Source of the DNA: Psychrobacter pasteurii
GTDB lineage: Bacteria > Pseudomonadota > Gammaproteobacteria > Pseudomonadales > Moraxellaceae
Length of the DNA stretch: 54,285 nucleotides
NCBI RefSeq assembly: GCF_900162815.1
Contig: NZ_FUGD01000075.1
Coordinates: 1-54,285 of the forward strand
Direction: 5' to 3'
Positions 16,762 through 23,894 of this stretch are shown here, one piece after another. The notes below the pieces were generated by a model. The model was not told the DNA's origin. It ran no database searches and was given only the letters and a program-made list of their open reading frames with translations. A program made the translations under genes and the position numbers. Every line of letters begins with the position of its first letter. Positions within the stretch are counted from its first letter, which is position 1.

Positions 16762-16794
16762 TAAGCGCCTGTGTATTGGAAATATATAAAGCCA

Positions 16795-17112
16795 TTAGGC
16801 CTCTGAAACGTATCTTTTCACTTTCTCACGAATTTCAGGATATTCATTTGCTACGATCTCGAACTTATTGAAAAACTGACTTTTAGATATTTTTTTCTCT
16901 CGAATCAATCCAGCAAAAGCTTGTTCTAGAAAAGACGAGCCAGCAGCCAAAACCCCATCGAAATTAATTATGATTTTTTCATCTTCAGGTACTTTTTCAA
17001 TTTCTCTTATCAGAATCTCATAAAAATGATCGCCTGTGTAGCTACCATCACTGCGGTGCCTTCCTGAAGGCATTAACGAAAAATCGTTAGCAACATTAAT
17101 TATAGACATCAT
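16795..17112 (-). CDS. STAS-like protein (DUF4325)
   Basis: 105 residues. The core IIINFDGVLAAGSSFLEQAFAGLIRE (47-72) is the hallmark of the DUF4325 STAS-like family: a strand, a D/G turn, then GSSFLEEAFGGL. STAS domains often work as switchable partners of GHKL-type kinases (SpoIIAA/SpoIIAB), where a serine in the GSS position is phosphorylated; Ser59 and Ser60 are candidates here. The gene lies 10 bp downstream of a gene for a HATPase protein, supporting a partner pair. Substrate and output are unknown. Confidence 0.85.
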   Translation of the reverse strand: MMSIINVANDFSLMPSGRHRSDGSYTGDHFYEILIREIEKVPEDEKIIINFDGVLAAGSSFLEQAFAGLIREKKISKSQFFNKFEIVANEYPEIREKVKRYVSEA

Positions 17113-17122
17113 CTTAAATTCC

Positions 17123-18190
17123 TTATACGAGCTGGATTACCCATGAAATAACAGTACCATCAATTTTTGAAGTGAAATCTTCAAGATTTTTCTTTAATGA
17201 TCTTTCTCTAAAACTACCATCTGAATTTGATTCAAGTAAGTAACTACCATATTTACTTAACACGGATGTATGAACCCTAGAGATTTCTGGAAATTCATTA
17301 GTGTTTTTAACAAGGTTTAGAATATCATCAAACCCTTGGCCTCTACCTTTCACTTTAGTACTGGTGGAGTTTAAGTATGTAGCATATTTGATAAGCTGAG
17401 AGTCTTTGAGCTTTCTCAATGAATCTAAATCTTTAGACGCACCTATAAAAATATCTTTTGCATTAGCTATTGTACCCTCTAAAGTATTCATAATAGATAC
17501 TGGAGCTGTATAAGGGATGGTCACTCCTAAATCAGAGACTACTACCGAAATAGACCTATCATCGATATGGGTTAGGACATACCACTTGTTATATTGATCG
17601 TCATGATAAGCGTGATGTATGACGTTGTTTATAGCCTCACTAATAGCTGTAACTAGCCTAAAATGAACTGTTGGATCCTTAAACATCTTTTTAAGATCGT
17701 GGATGTGACGTACCATATCATCAGGTAAATCGGAGGTATAACCACTAAACATAGACCAATTATCAACACTAGACTTAAAGTTGGTTTTATTAACGTCTTT
17801 AAATCCAAAGTTTTTATTTAATTTTAAAAGTTTAAAAACCGCTCTAGGTATTAGGCTTTTACTATTACGAGACTTAAATCTTACATTACGGTCTTTATAT
17901 TTATCTAATACATGAACTATATGGAGAGCAGTCAAAGGATTAATAGTTTCTAAATCAATAAAATTAAGATATAAGCTATCAAATGTATTATTAGGTATAG
18001 ACTTCAATATTTTAATAATTTTATTTCTTTCTGAAGGAACAAATAAACTAAGTTTACTAGAGAATTTAATCCGTTCTTTCTTCATATTATCAGTTCTATT
18101 GTTACGGCTCTGTAATTTTCTTTGTCTTATATTGTATTTTACAATCCGCTGTCTTTGTTTTTCAGAAATTTTCTTCATCAATGTATGCAC
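17123..18190 (-). CDS. STAS-like / HATPase (GHKL) fusion protein
   Basis: 355 residues. A basic N-terminus (1-40) is followed by a STAS-like half (about 45-125; SLYLNFIDLETINPLTALHIV). The GHKL ATPase part (about 155-355) has an N-box EAINN (185-189), a G1 box SDLGVTIP (219-226), a GRGQGF loop (282-287) and a C-terminal GT strand (345-355). No histidine-kinase dimer helix or receiver is seen, so it looks like a Ser-kinase/anti-sigma style ATPase rather than a two-component sensor. The start is GTG 18190 or ATG 18178; neither has a clear ribosome binding site. First gene of the three-gene cassette in the rexAB position behind the repressor gene. Confidence 0.83.
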   Translation of the reverse strand: MHTLMKKISEKQRQRIVKYNIRQRKLQSRNNRTDNMKKERIKFSSKLSLFVPSERNKIIKILKSIPNNTFDSLYLNFIDLETINPLTALHIVHVLDKYKDRNVRFKSRNSKSLIPRAVFKLLKLNKNFGFKDVNKTNFKSSVDNWSMFSGYTSDLPDDMVRHIHDLKKMFKDPTVHFRLVTAISEAINNVIHHAYHDDQYNKWYVLTHIDDRSISVVVSDLGVTIPYTAPVSIMNTLEGTIANAKDIFIGASKDLDSLRKLKDSQLIKYATYLNSTSTKVKGRGQGFDDILNLVKNTNEFPEISRVHTSVLSKYGSYLLESNSDGSFRERSLKKNLEDFTSKIDGTVISWVIQLV

Positions 18191-18386
18191 TTTAATTTTT
18201 GGGTATACGTATTAGGGCGTCTCCTCATTTTGGAAATTGAAATAAAATAAGGTAGATCGCAGTTAAATAGGGAACACAATGCAATAAATTTCGGGGTGTT
18301 TATCAGCTATTTGCTCCACTATTACAAGATTTAGTTATTTTTTGTCCCATTTAAATGCGGTTTTATGAATTAAAGACACGCCTAGT

Positions 18387-18416
18387 ATAATACACATTTA
18401 CAGTCTGATATGACAA
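18387..18416 (-). promoter_or_regulatory. candidate promoter for the STAS/HATPase cassette
   Basis: Minus-strand -35 TTGTCA (18411-18416), 18-bp spacer, -10 TATTAT (18387-18392). It lies directly downstream of the repressor gene and would give a leader of about 190 nt. No repressor operator overlaps it, so it could be active in the lysogen. Confidence 0.55.
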
Positions 18417-18437
18417 ACTCGCTACAATATAAATATC

Positions 18438-19157
18438 CTAATGCTGTGCAAACGTATATCGTACGCGGCCAAACAACCTAAACTGGCTAAAAGTATCTCT
18501 GCTAATGATTTGGTCAGGGTACGTATCTTTGTCTGCATTATCTGATTTGAGCACCACACTACCGTCTAAGTTCTTCACTGCACGCTTACAGATCATCTCC
18601 CCATCAGCATTGAATACATAAATCTTATTGTTAATAAAGTTGTCGTATTCGCTCTCATTGGTATTGACGAGCATTAGTGTGCCATGCGGTATCGTGTACC
18701 CCATACTGTCACTGCAGGCATGCATAAGTATTAGGCCTTTACCATCTGTAGGCAGGTTGTTATTCCTTAAAAACTCTACTGTAAATGATTGAGTGTGGGC
18801 CTCAGGGTTTTCTTCATTGACGTAACCTGGGCCACAGCTCGCTTTGATGTCTAAATAGGGGATTTTCACAAGAGGGTATTTTGTGCTTCCCCCAATAAGA
18901 ATTACAGCCCCTTCTGCTAATAGATCCGCCTGGTTCGCCTCTGAACCTTTTTTAGCTTTGCCTTTGCCATAGACCAACCAATCGACATCGACCTTTAGTA
19001 CGTTCGCAATTTCATTTATATAGCGCGACCGCTGAGTCTTGCCAGATTCTAATTGGTAGTAACTGGGTTGCTTCATACCTACAGCTTCAGCAACTTCACT
19101 TTGAGACATGTTTAGCTGCTCTCTAGCGTACTTAAGTCTTTCAGGCAACGTATTCAT
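18438..19157 (-). CDS. CI/LexA-type phage repressor with S24 peptidase domain
   Basis: Maintains lysogeny by binding the ATAGTTTAAACTAT operators. Of 239 residues, 1-65 are an HTH_3 domain (LNMSQSEVAEAVGMKQPSYYQLESGKTQ). The C-terminal half is an S24 autopeptidase: probable cleavage site Cys108-Gly109 in KASCGPG, nucleophile Ser151 in ACSDSMG, and Lys191 in EMICKRAV. RecA-stimulated self-cleavage, hence SOS induction, is expected. Divergent from the cro-like gene across a 132-bp operator region. Confidence 0.95.
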   Translation of the reverse strand: MNTLPERLKYAREQLNMSQSEVAEAVGMKQPSYYQLESGKTQRSRYINEIANVLKVDVDWLVYGKGKAKKGSEANQADLLAEGAVILIGGSTKYPLVKIPYLDIKASCGPGYVNEENPEAHTQSFTVEFLRNNNLPTDGKGLILMHACSDSMGYTIPHGTLMLVNTNESEYDNFINNKIYVFNADGEMICKRAVKNLDGSVVLKSDNADKDTYPDQIISRDTFSQFRLFGRVRYTFAQH

Positions 19158-19190
19158 GCTTATTCCATAGTTGATTATCGTTATACAGAG

Positions 19191-19261
19191 ATTTTATAGC
19201 TAAAACTATAACTAATCAAAAAGTTAAAACTATTGCTTAATTATAGTTTAAACAATATAAT
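19191..19261. promoter_or_regulatory. OR-like control region: three operators, PRM and PR
   Basis: Operators at 19196-19209, 19220-19233 and 19243-19256 (each 12 of 14 matches to ATAGTTTAAACTAT), spaced 24 and 23 bp centre to centre. Rightward PR: -35 TTGCTT (19233-19238), 17 bp, -10 TATAAT (19256-19261). Leftward PRM: -35 TTGATT (19214-19219), 17 bp, -10 TAAAAT (19191-19196). The right operator lies inside PR, the left one inside PRM and the middle one touches both -35 elements, the lambda OR geometry. Confidence 0.88.
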
Positions 19262-19289
19262 CGAGATAAATTATAGTAAGGACAATAGT

Positions 19290-19526
19290 ATGACTTCTTA
19301 CCAATCTAAATACATCAAGCTTATCGAGTATTTAGGTGGCCAAAGCGAAGCTGCCAGGGTATTAGGTTGCACGCAGCCATCAGTATGGGCATGGATTCAA
19401 GGCAAAGCGAATATGTCGGCAAAATTCGCAGTTAGAGCGGAGCAAAAAACAGATGGTCATTTCTCAAAAGAAGACCTTTGTCCAAGTCTAGCTCCAATCT
19501 CTAATACCGATTCTACAACCAATTAA
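19290..19526 (+). CDS. YdaS/Cro-like repressor
   Basis: 78 residues, a single helix-turn-helix domain: YIKLIEYLGGQSEAARVLGCTQPSVWAWIQGKANMS (8-43), typical of the YdaS/Cro family, which sets the lytic pathway by acting on the same operators as the repressor. I start at ATG 19290, preceded by TAAGGA. A longer frame from 19233 would begin inside the operator/PR region and is rejected. First gene of the rightward early operon. Confidence 0.9.
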   Translation: MTSYQSKYIKLIEYLGGQSEAARVLGCTQPSVWAWIQGKANMSAKFAVRAEQKTDGHFSKEDLCPSLAPISNTDSTTN

Positions 19527-19563
19527 AAACCAGTAACACGTTTTCATATAGGAGATAAACACG

Positions 19564-20007
19564 ATGGACGTTATCGCAGCTGCTCACAAAACGGTACACA
19601 AGATTGAGCATGGTGGCTCGCCAGCTCTAGCTGCTCGCATGGGTATGTCTAGCACAGTGCTAAACAACAAGGTCAACCCTAATTGCGACACTCACCACTT
19701 ACGGTTAGATGAAGCTCTAACCATCATGGAGTTTACGGGCGACCATACCATCATTGATGCTATGGCGAATCGCCTTGGCGGAGTCTTTTCCAAAATGGAA
19801 ACAACTGCCGCCTCTGAAGAATCCATGGTTATGTCATTACTGAAAATTGGCGGGCAGAGCGGAAATCTACTGGGTGAATTCAAGAAGGCGATTGAGGACG
19901 GCCGTATTGATTGCAATGAGTACAAACAGCTTAAGCAAATACTACAAAAGCAAAAATCAGACTTGCACGCGCTAGAGCTTGTACTTGACCAACAGCGCGG
20001 GGAATAG
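19564..20007 (+). CDS. CII-like phage regulatory protein
   Basis: 147 residues of the phage CII family found in Gram-negative phages (Phage_CII_2 type). An N-terminal helix-turn-helix (GGSPALAARMGMSSTVLNNKVNPNCDTHHLRLDEA, 17-51) is followed by a DHTIIDAMANRLGGV segment. A long C-terminal helix (about 105-145, ending KSDLHALELVLDQQRGE) suits oligomerisation. It likely helps decide lysis or lysogeny. The ribosome binding site AGGAG precedes ATG 19564. Confidence 0.88.
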   Translation: MDVIAAAHKTVHKIEHGGSPALAARMGMSSTVLNNKVNPNCDTHHLRLDEALTIMEFTGDHTIIDAMANRLGGVFSKMETTAASEESMVMSLLKIGGQSGNLLGEFKKAIEDGRIDCNEYKQLKQILQKQKSDLHALELVLDQQRGE

Positions 20008-20009
20008 CT

Positions 20010-20210
20010 ATGCCAAATATAGGATGTGATAAATGCCCTTACTCGACAGGCGATACTTGCTGTCACCAGTCTATAAGAGCCAGAACCGAAGTCACTGGTG
20101 ACGATAGAGCCATTAAACGTGAGTTTATGCGCATCGAAAGAATATCGCGCGCCCAAGCGGAAAAGACAGAATCCAAAACAAGAAAAAGCCCCATCGCTGG
20201 CAGGCAATAG
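20010..20210 (+). CDS. small cysteine-containing hypothetical protein
   Basis: 66 residues, unrecognised. The N-terminal CDKCPYSTGDTCCH (6-19) could bind a metal; the C-terminal two thirds are charged and helical. It follows the CII-like gene by 2 bp with GGGGA upstream of ATG 20010. A real gene by position and ribosome binding site, though function is unknown. Confidence 0.65.
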   Translation: MPNIGCDKCPYSTGDTCCHQSIRARTEVTGDDRAIKREFMRIERISRAQAEKTESKTRKSPIAGRQ

Positions 20211-20254
20211 GGCTTAGGTGTTTCTTAAAACAAACATTACAAGGATATTAAACC

Positions 20255-20971
20255 ATGAATTTACCAACAATTCAAGAACACAAAGAGCTTGTTCAAGCAG
20301 TATCAGCCAGAGACTTGTATCAATTCTTACAACCCACTGAACGTTTTTCAAGCTGGTTTGATCGCCAACTACAGTATGGGTTCGAAAATGGAGTTGATTA
20401 TTTAGGGTGTAAAGTTTTTAACACCCTAGCAAGACAGGAGCTGCAAGACTTCTACATATCGATTGATATGGCCAAAGAGGTATCGATGATTCAGCGTTCC
20501 GAAAAAGGTAAGCAGGCAAGACAGTATTTTATTGAATGTGAGCGTCGAGCTACACAGCCCACTTTCCAAATCCCTCAAACACTATCTGAAGCGTTGCGTT
20601 TAGCAGCCACTCAAGCCGAGACAATAGAACAGCAACAAGAGCGTTTAGCATTAGTGGAGCCCAAAGCAGCCGCATTGGATGTTATTGGAGCAGCAGAGGG
20701 CAGCCTAGGTGTGCGTGAGACCGCAAAAACGATAGGTATCGCTCAGAATAAGTTTGTCGCATGGTGCGTTAATAACGAATGGATGTATAGAGACTCTAAA
20801 GACAAGCTGCAGCCATACAGCGGTCGTATTCAGCAAGGGTATATGGAACAGCGTCCGGTTACATTTAATGGCCGTGACGGGACTGCCAGAGCGACAACAC
20901 AGCCGATGTTCACACCAAAAGGGCTGGCAAGATTGGCACAGATATTCGCAATAGTACATGAGGTGGCGTAA
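20255..20971 (+). CDS. AntA/AntB-type antirepressor with KilAC domain
   Basis: 238 residues. The N-terminal domain (about 14-95) fits AntA/AntB antirepressors: VSARDLYQFLQPTERFSSWFDRQ, FENGVDYLGCKVF, and KGKQARQYFIECERR. A coiled-coil linker (about 105-135) leads to a C-terminal KilAC domain (about 140-235; GSLGVRETAKTIGIAQNKFVAW, then FTPKGLARLAQIF). Such proteins inactivate CI-type repressors or bind DNA. AAGGA precedes ATG 20255. It overlaps the O-like gene by one base (TAATG). Confidence 0.92.
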   Translation: MNLPTIQEHKELVQAVSARDLYQFLQPTERFSSWFDRQLQYGFENGVDYLGCKVFNTLARQELQDFYISIDMAKEVSMIQRSEKGKQARQYFIECERRATQPTFQIPQTLSEALRLAATQAETIEQQQERLALVEPKAAALDVIGAAEGSLGVRETAKTIGIAQNKFVAWCVNNEWMYRDSKDKLQPYSGRIQQGYMEQRPVTFNGRDGTARATTQPMFTPKGLARLAQIFAIVHEVA

Positions 20972-21915
20972 TGAGATACACATTGAGCATAAATGCAGTC
21001 AAATGCCATGAATGGGGCCTTAACTTAAACCAAGGTGCCTTATTTGATTTACTTAACCAAGCAAGCTCATGGGCCAAACCCCATGTAATTAATGGCGAGT
21101 TTTATTATTGGGTATCTCGCAACATGGTGATTGATGAAATTCCCCTGGCATACAGTAAGCCAGATACTGTTTATCGAGCCCTAAAGCTGTTTGAGGAAAA
21201 AGGCTTGATTGATTACATCAAGGAAGGAAAAAAAGACTTAGTTAAGTTAACTGAAAAGGGCAAGGAATGGAACTCTAAAACCACTTTTACACCTGATTCT
21301 AATTCGGATTTAAATCCGAAAAATAATCAAAACTCGGAAATAAATCCGAAAAACACCCAAAATTCGGATTCAAATCCGAGCAAATTCGGAAATGAATCCG
21401 AAAAAACCCCTAAAAACTCGGATTTGAATCCGACAAATAAGAATACTAATTATAAGAATACTAATAATCATATTAATAAAAAAAATACCAAAAAAACAAA
21501 ATCGAAAACTCAGTCACCGGTGGAGACTTACAAACCTGAAAAACCCGACTTGGTTTCAGATCAGGTTTGGAGTGATTTACTCAGTCACAGAAAAATCAAA
21601 AAAACGTCGAATACCCAAACAGCTTGGAATGTGATTTTCAGTCAACTGGAAAAAGCGAAGCAAGCAACCGGTCATTCACTGGATCAGATAATCACTGAGT
21701 GGATAACACGGGATTGGAAAGGTTTTAAATCAGACTGGTACATCAACATTCAGAATAAGATTCAGAACACAGGATTTAATCATGCAAACAATAAACCAGC
21801 TAACAACCCAGCTAACGAACAGCCAAAGAAATCAAGCGCAGACATCTACGCAGAAAACCTTGCCAGAGACCTTGCACAGCAGTACCCAGACGAATTCGCA
21901 AACGTGCCTTTCTAA
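20971..21915 (+). CDS. O-like phage replication initiator
   Basis: 314 residues. The N-terminal 95 residues form a winged-helix domain (WVSRNMVIDEIPL, then DTVYRALKLFEEKGLIDYIKEGKKDLVKLTEKG) of the phage replication-protein type. A repetitive asparagine/serine/proline-rich linker (about 105-155, NSDLNP-type repeats) is encoded by the origin iterons. The C-terminal domain (about 190-260; VWSDLLSHRKIKKTSNTQTAWNVI) resembles a helicase-loader recruiting region. By lambda analogy it binds the iterons and loads DnaB through the P-like product. It overlaps the next gene by 134 nt. Confidence 0.86.
   Translation: MRYTLSINAVKCHEWGLNLNQGALFDLLNQASSWAKPHVINGEFYYWVSRNMVIDEIPLAYSKPDTVYRALKLFEEKGLIDYIKEGKKDLVKLTEKGKEWNSKTTFTPDSNSDLNPKNNQNSEINPKNTQNSDSNPSKFGNESEKTPKNSDLNPTNKNTNYKNTNNHINKKNTKKTKSKTQSPVETYKPEKPDLVSDQVWSDLLSHRKIKKTSNTQTAWNVIFSQLEKAKQATGHSLDQIITEWITRDWKGFKSDWYINIQNKIQNTGFNHANNKPANNPANEQPKKSSADIYAENLARDLAQQYPDEFANVPF
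21304..21433. repeat. replication origin iterons inside the O-like gene
   Basis: Five copies of a 14-bp inverted repeat CGGA(T/A)(T/A)(T/C)(A/G)AATCCG variant begin at 21305, 21335, 21365, 21387 and 21419. Spacing is 30, 30, 22 and 32 bp. They are followed by about 70 bp of almost pure A/T (21433-21503), a natural unwinding element. The layout is that of lambda ori within gene O. Confidence 0.88.
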
Positions 21916-22501
21916 GCAGCAGATAGCCAGTTTGTTTGCAGGGTGGAAAAAGTTGTTTAGATCAAAAATCAAAGATGAGGACTGGGGTGTTGACACACTG
22001 ACCGTTTGGTATATCGCATTAACCGACCTAGGCATGACACAAGACGAGTTCAACCAAGCTAAGCGTAAGTCGTTAAGTCTTTCGTGGCCACCAACAGCCC
22101 CAGCTGATTTTTTAGAGTTAGCGAGAGCTGGCAAGCAAAGTGAATACCTAGACACACAAATCGCATTTGAGACAGCCTGTAGATGCTCAGGAATGCGCGG
22201 AGACGTCGAAAGAGACTGGAGGCACCCAACTGTACTAGAAACTGCAAATCGCATCGGGTGGGGCAAATTAGCGGGTGCTGGTAACGGATTTATCAAATAC
22301 TTTGCCACGGTCTATGAGCGGGTGCTTATCGAACACAAGAATGGGGCTAATTTTGAGATACCCAAAACCCATCGTATTGAAGCGCCAAAACCTGCCCGCT
22401 TAGACAACGACAGCCCAGTTGCCCAGGACTGGGAAAAGATGAGGGCTAGATTTGGGCTCAAGAAAAAAAACAAGGAAGTGGTCTGTGGGGAAGAGTCTTA
22501 A
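21782..22501 (+). CDS. P-like replication protein (helicase loader family)
   Basis: 239 residues. The part from about 42 (SKQQIASLFAGWKKLFRSK) through WPPTAPADFLELARAGKQ (about 103-120) fits the phage replication protein P family. The C-terminal part (IGWGKLAGAGNGFIKYFATVYERVL) is consistent with this. It should deliver DnaB to the O-origin complex. The first 40 residues are glutamine/threonine-rich and are encoded in the DNA of the end of O in another frame. ATG 21782 has AGGA nine bases upstream and is the only ATG in frame. Confidence 0.82.
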   Translation: MQTINQLTTQLTNSQRNQAQTSTQKTLPETLHSSTQTNSQTCLSKQQIASLFAGWKKLFRSKIKDEDWGVDTLTVWYIALTDLGMTQDEFNQAKRKSLSLSWPPTAPADFLELARAGKQSEYLDTQIAFETACRCSGMRGDVERDWRHPTVLETANRIGWGKLAGAGNGFIKYFATVYERVLIEHKNGANFEIPKTHRIEAPKPARLDNDSPVAQDWEKMRARFGLKKKNKEVVCGEES

Positions 22502-22721
22502 TTTAAATCGTAGCACCAAATCACCGCTTGATAATTTCTACACTATTTTTGCGGCCGTACGTGGTTCAAATGGAATAACAACCGCAGGGATTGAGTCTCT
22601 AACTAAGTTAAACCGACGAACGATTGAACGCCATGTTAAACGGATGGTGCAAGAGGGGCTTATTAGCTGCATACCTCGCCGGCCAAGTGGCTATATCTAT
22701 CAAATTAAATCAGAGGAATAA
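22485..22721 (+). CDS. small winged-helix DNA-binding protein
   Basis: 78 residues. The segment GITTAGIESLTKLNRRTIERHVKRMVQEGLISCIPRRPSGYIYQI is a clear winged helix-turn-helix, like those in phage replication or IclR/MarR-type regulators. I use GTG 22485, preceded by AGGAAG. A longer frame from TTG 22452 is possible but has no ribosome binding site. It overlaps the P-like gene end by 17 nt and lies in the rightward early operon. Confidence 0.75.
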   Translation: MGKSLNLNRSTKSPLDNFYTIFAAVRGSNGITTAGIESLTKLNRRTIERHVKRMVQEGLISCIPRRPSGYIYQIKSEE

Positions 22722-22722
22722 T

Positions 22723-22872
22723 ATGAAAAAACACATCGGTACCGGCAAGGTAGTCAAGAAGTCCGAATGGCTAGGAGCCAATAAGGTGAAAGTCACTTAC
22801 ACGGATTTAAGCAGCGAAGAGTTAACGCGCCAAGCCTATGATCAAGTTATTCGAGAGGTGAAAGATGCGTAA
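22723..22872 (+). CDS. very small hypothetical protein
   Basis: 49 residues, unrecognised: MKKHIGTGKVVKKSEWLGANKV with a short amphipathic C-terminus. GAGGAA lies five bases before ATG 22723, which decides this start over an in-frame ATG at 22624 that lies inside the upstream gene. It overlaps the nuclease gene by 8 nt, so translation is coupled. Confidence 0.68.
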   Translation: MKKHIGTGKVVKKSEWLGANKVKVTYTDLSSEELTRQAYDQVIREVKDA

Positions 22873-23278
22873 AGCTAGGGGGTTAACAGAAGACCAAGTG
22901 CAACAAGTAGTGCTCAATTGGTCAAGACGGCAAACATACAAATCACGTCCCTTGTTTGATTATCTGCATCATTCCCCCAATGGGGGCAGCCGTCATTCTT
23001 TAGAGGCTGCTAAATTCAAACGCATGGGGGTTAAGGCGGGTTATCCAGACTTAATACTTGATATTGCTAAGGGTGGTTATCACGGGCTCAGAGTTGAGCT
23101 TAAACGAGACAAAAGAAGCTACCTCACAAAGATGCAAAAAGAGCGCATACAGATGCTCAATGACGAGGGGTATCTAGCGGTGGTAGCCAAAGGCGTAGAT
23201 GAAGCCATTGAGACAATCCAGACGTATTTAAATCTTAAAGACAAAGGGGAATCGCTTGAACAAGGTGTTGCTAAATAG
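22865..23278 (+). CDS. VRR-NUC domain nuclease
   Basis: 137 residues of the VRR-NUC family (PD-(D/E)XK fold). The motifs are visible: an N-terminal helix with E9 (TEDQVQQVVLNW), PNGG (about 39-42), the catalytic GYPDLIL (about 59-65; Asp62), and LRVELKRDK (about 75-83; Glu79, Lys81). Phage members cut branched DNA such as Holliday junctions, so a role in resolving replication or packaging intermediates is likely. It is coupled at both ends to neighbours by overlaps. Confidence 0.92.
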   Translation: MRKARGLTEDQVQQVVLNWSRRQTYKSRPLFDYLHHSPNGGSRHSLEAAKFKRMGVKAGYPDLILDIAKGGYHGLRVELKRDKRSYLTKMQKERIQMLNDEGYLAVVAKGVDEAIETIQTYLNLKDKGESLEQGVAK

Positions 23279-23825
23279 ATTTGGTACCAGCCCTCGGTTG
23301 CAGTTGGCCTGCGGTGATTGGCTTCAGCATGGCATGCATGCTAAGACTGTTAAGTTTGATATTGGCCAAGGCGGTGAGGTGCCGCAAGTTAATTGGGAGG
23401 ATAGGAGTGCGGCTATCGCTCTAATAAAACATGGTCCAACCAAAGCGCTGGCAAGCTTATTGCTGTGGGGGAGTAACGAGCATTGGAATTGGTCAGATGA
23501 CTTTGACGAAGTTGTACGTTATTTGACTAACGAGATGCTAAAGCGCTGTGATGCAGACGATAGGCAAGCACCAAAGGGTTGCAGTCACAGCCGTGAGGAA
23601 TTGGCTTATCTCATGTCTCGCATGACATTGCATTTCGAGTTGTATAATCTGTGGGATTTGTACTCGCTTGAGGGGCAGCTACTGTTCAGTGGGATCAATG
23701 TGCCAGCTAACACTTATCGGCAAGTGTGGAAGAAGTACCAAGACTATATGCTTGATGATACCCAAAGGCTGGCACTAGACGTGGAACATGCTGTCCAAGA
23801 GTATAGGCATAGATTAGGACTATAA
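23256..23825 (+). CDS. hypothetical protein at the late-regulator (Q) position
   Basis: 189 residues, no family recognised with certainty. Soluble, rich in Trp (WGSNEHWNWSDDF) and helical. It is the last gene of the rightward early operon before the accessory cassette and late genes, where lambda-like phages carry antiterminator Q. The many terminators in the late operon make an antiterminator somewhere likely, so this is the best candidate, by position only. TTG 23256 is preceded by AAAGGGGA and overlaps the nuclease gene by 23 nt. Confidence 0.68.
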   Translation: MNKVLLNRFGTSPRLQLACGDWLQHGMHAKTVKFDIGQGGEVPQVNWEDRSAAIALIKHGPTKALASLLLWGSNEHWNWSDDFDEVVRYLTNEMLKRCDADDRQAPKGCSHSREELAYLMSRMTLHFELYNLWDLYSLEGQLLFSGINVPANTYRQVWKKYQDYMLDDTQRLALDVEHAVQEYRHRLGL

Positions 23826-23894
23826 GGTTGCATTTACTACATAGCACAGCCATGATAGTATAGTTGAACCTATATCTAGTTAAAAATAGACACT

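Noticed and set aside
19692-20207. 171-codon frame on the minus strand over the CII-like gene
   Set aside because: Shadow of the CII-like and following genes; serine/cysteine-rich composition typical of antisense frames.
21832-22308. 158-codon minus-strand frame over the P-like gene
   Set aside because: Antisense shadow with no start signal.
23256-23825. Calling this gene antiterminator Q
   Set aside because: Position fits but I see no recognisable Q family motif, so only a positional note is given.
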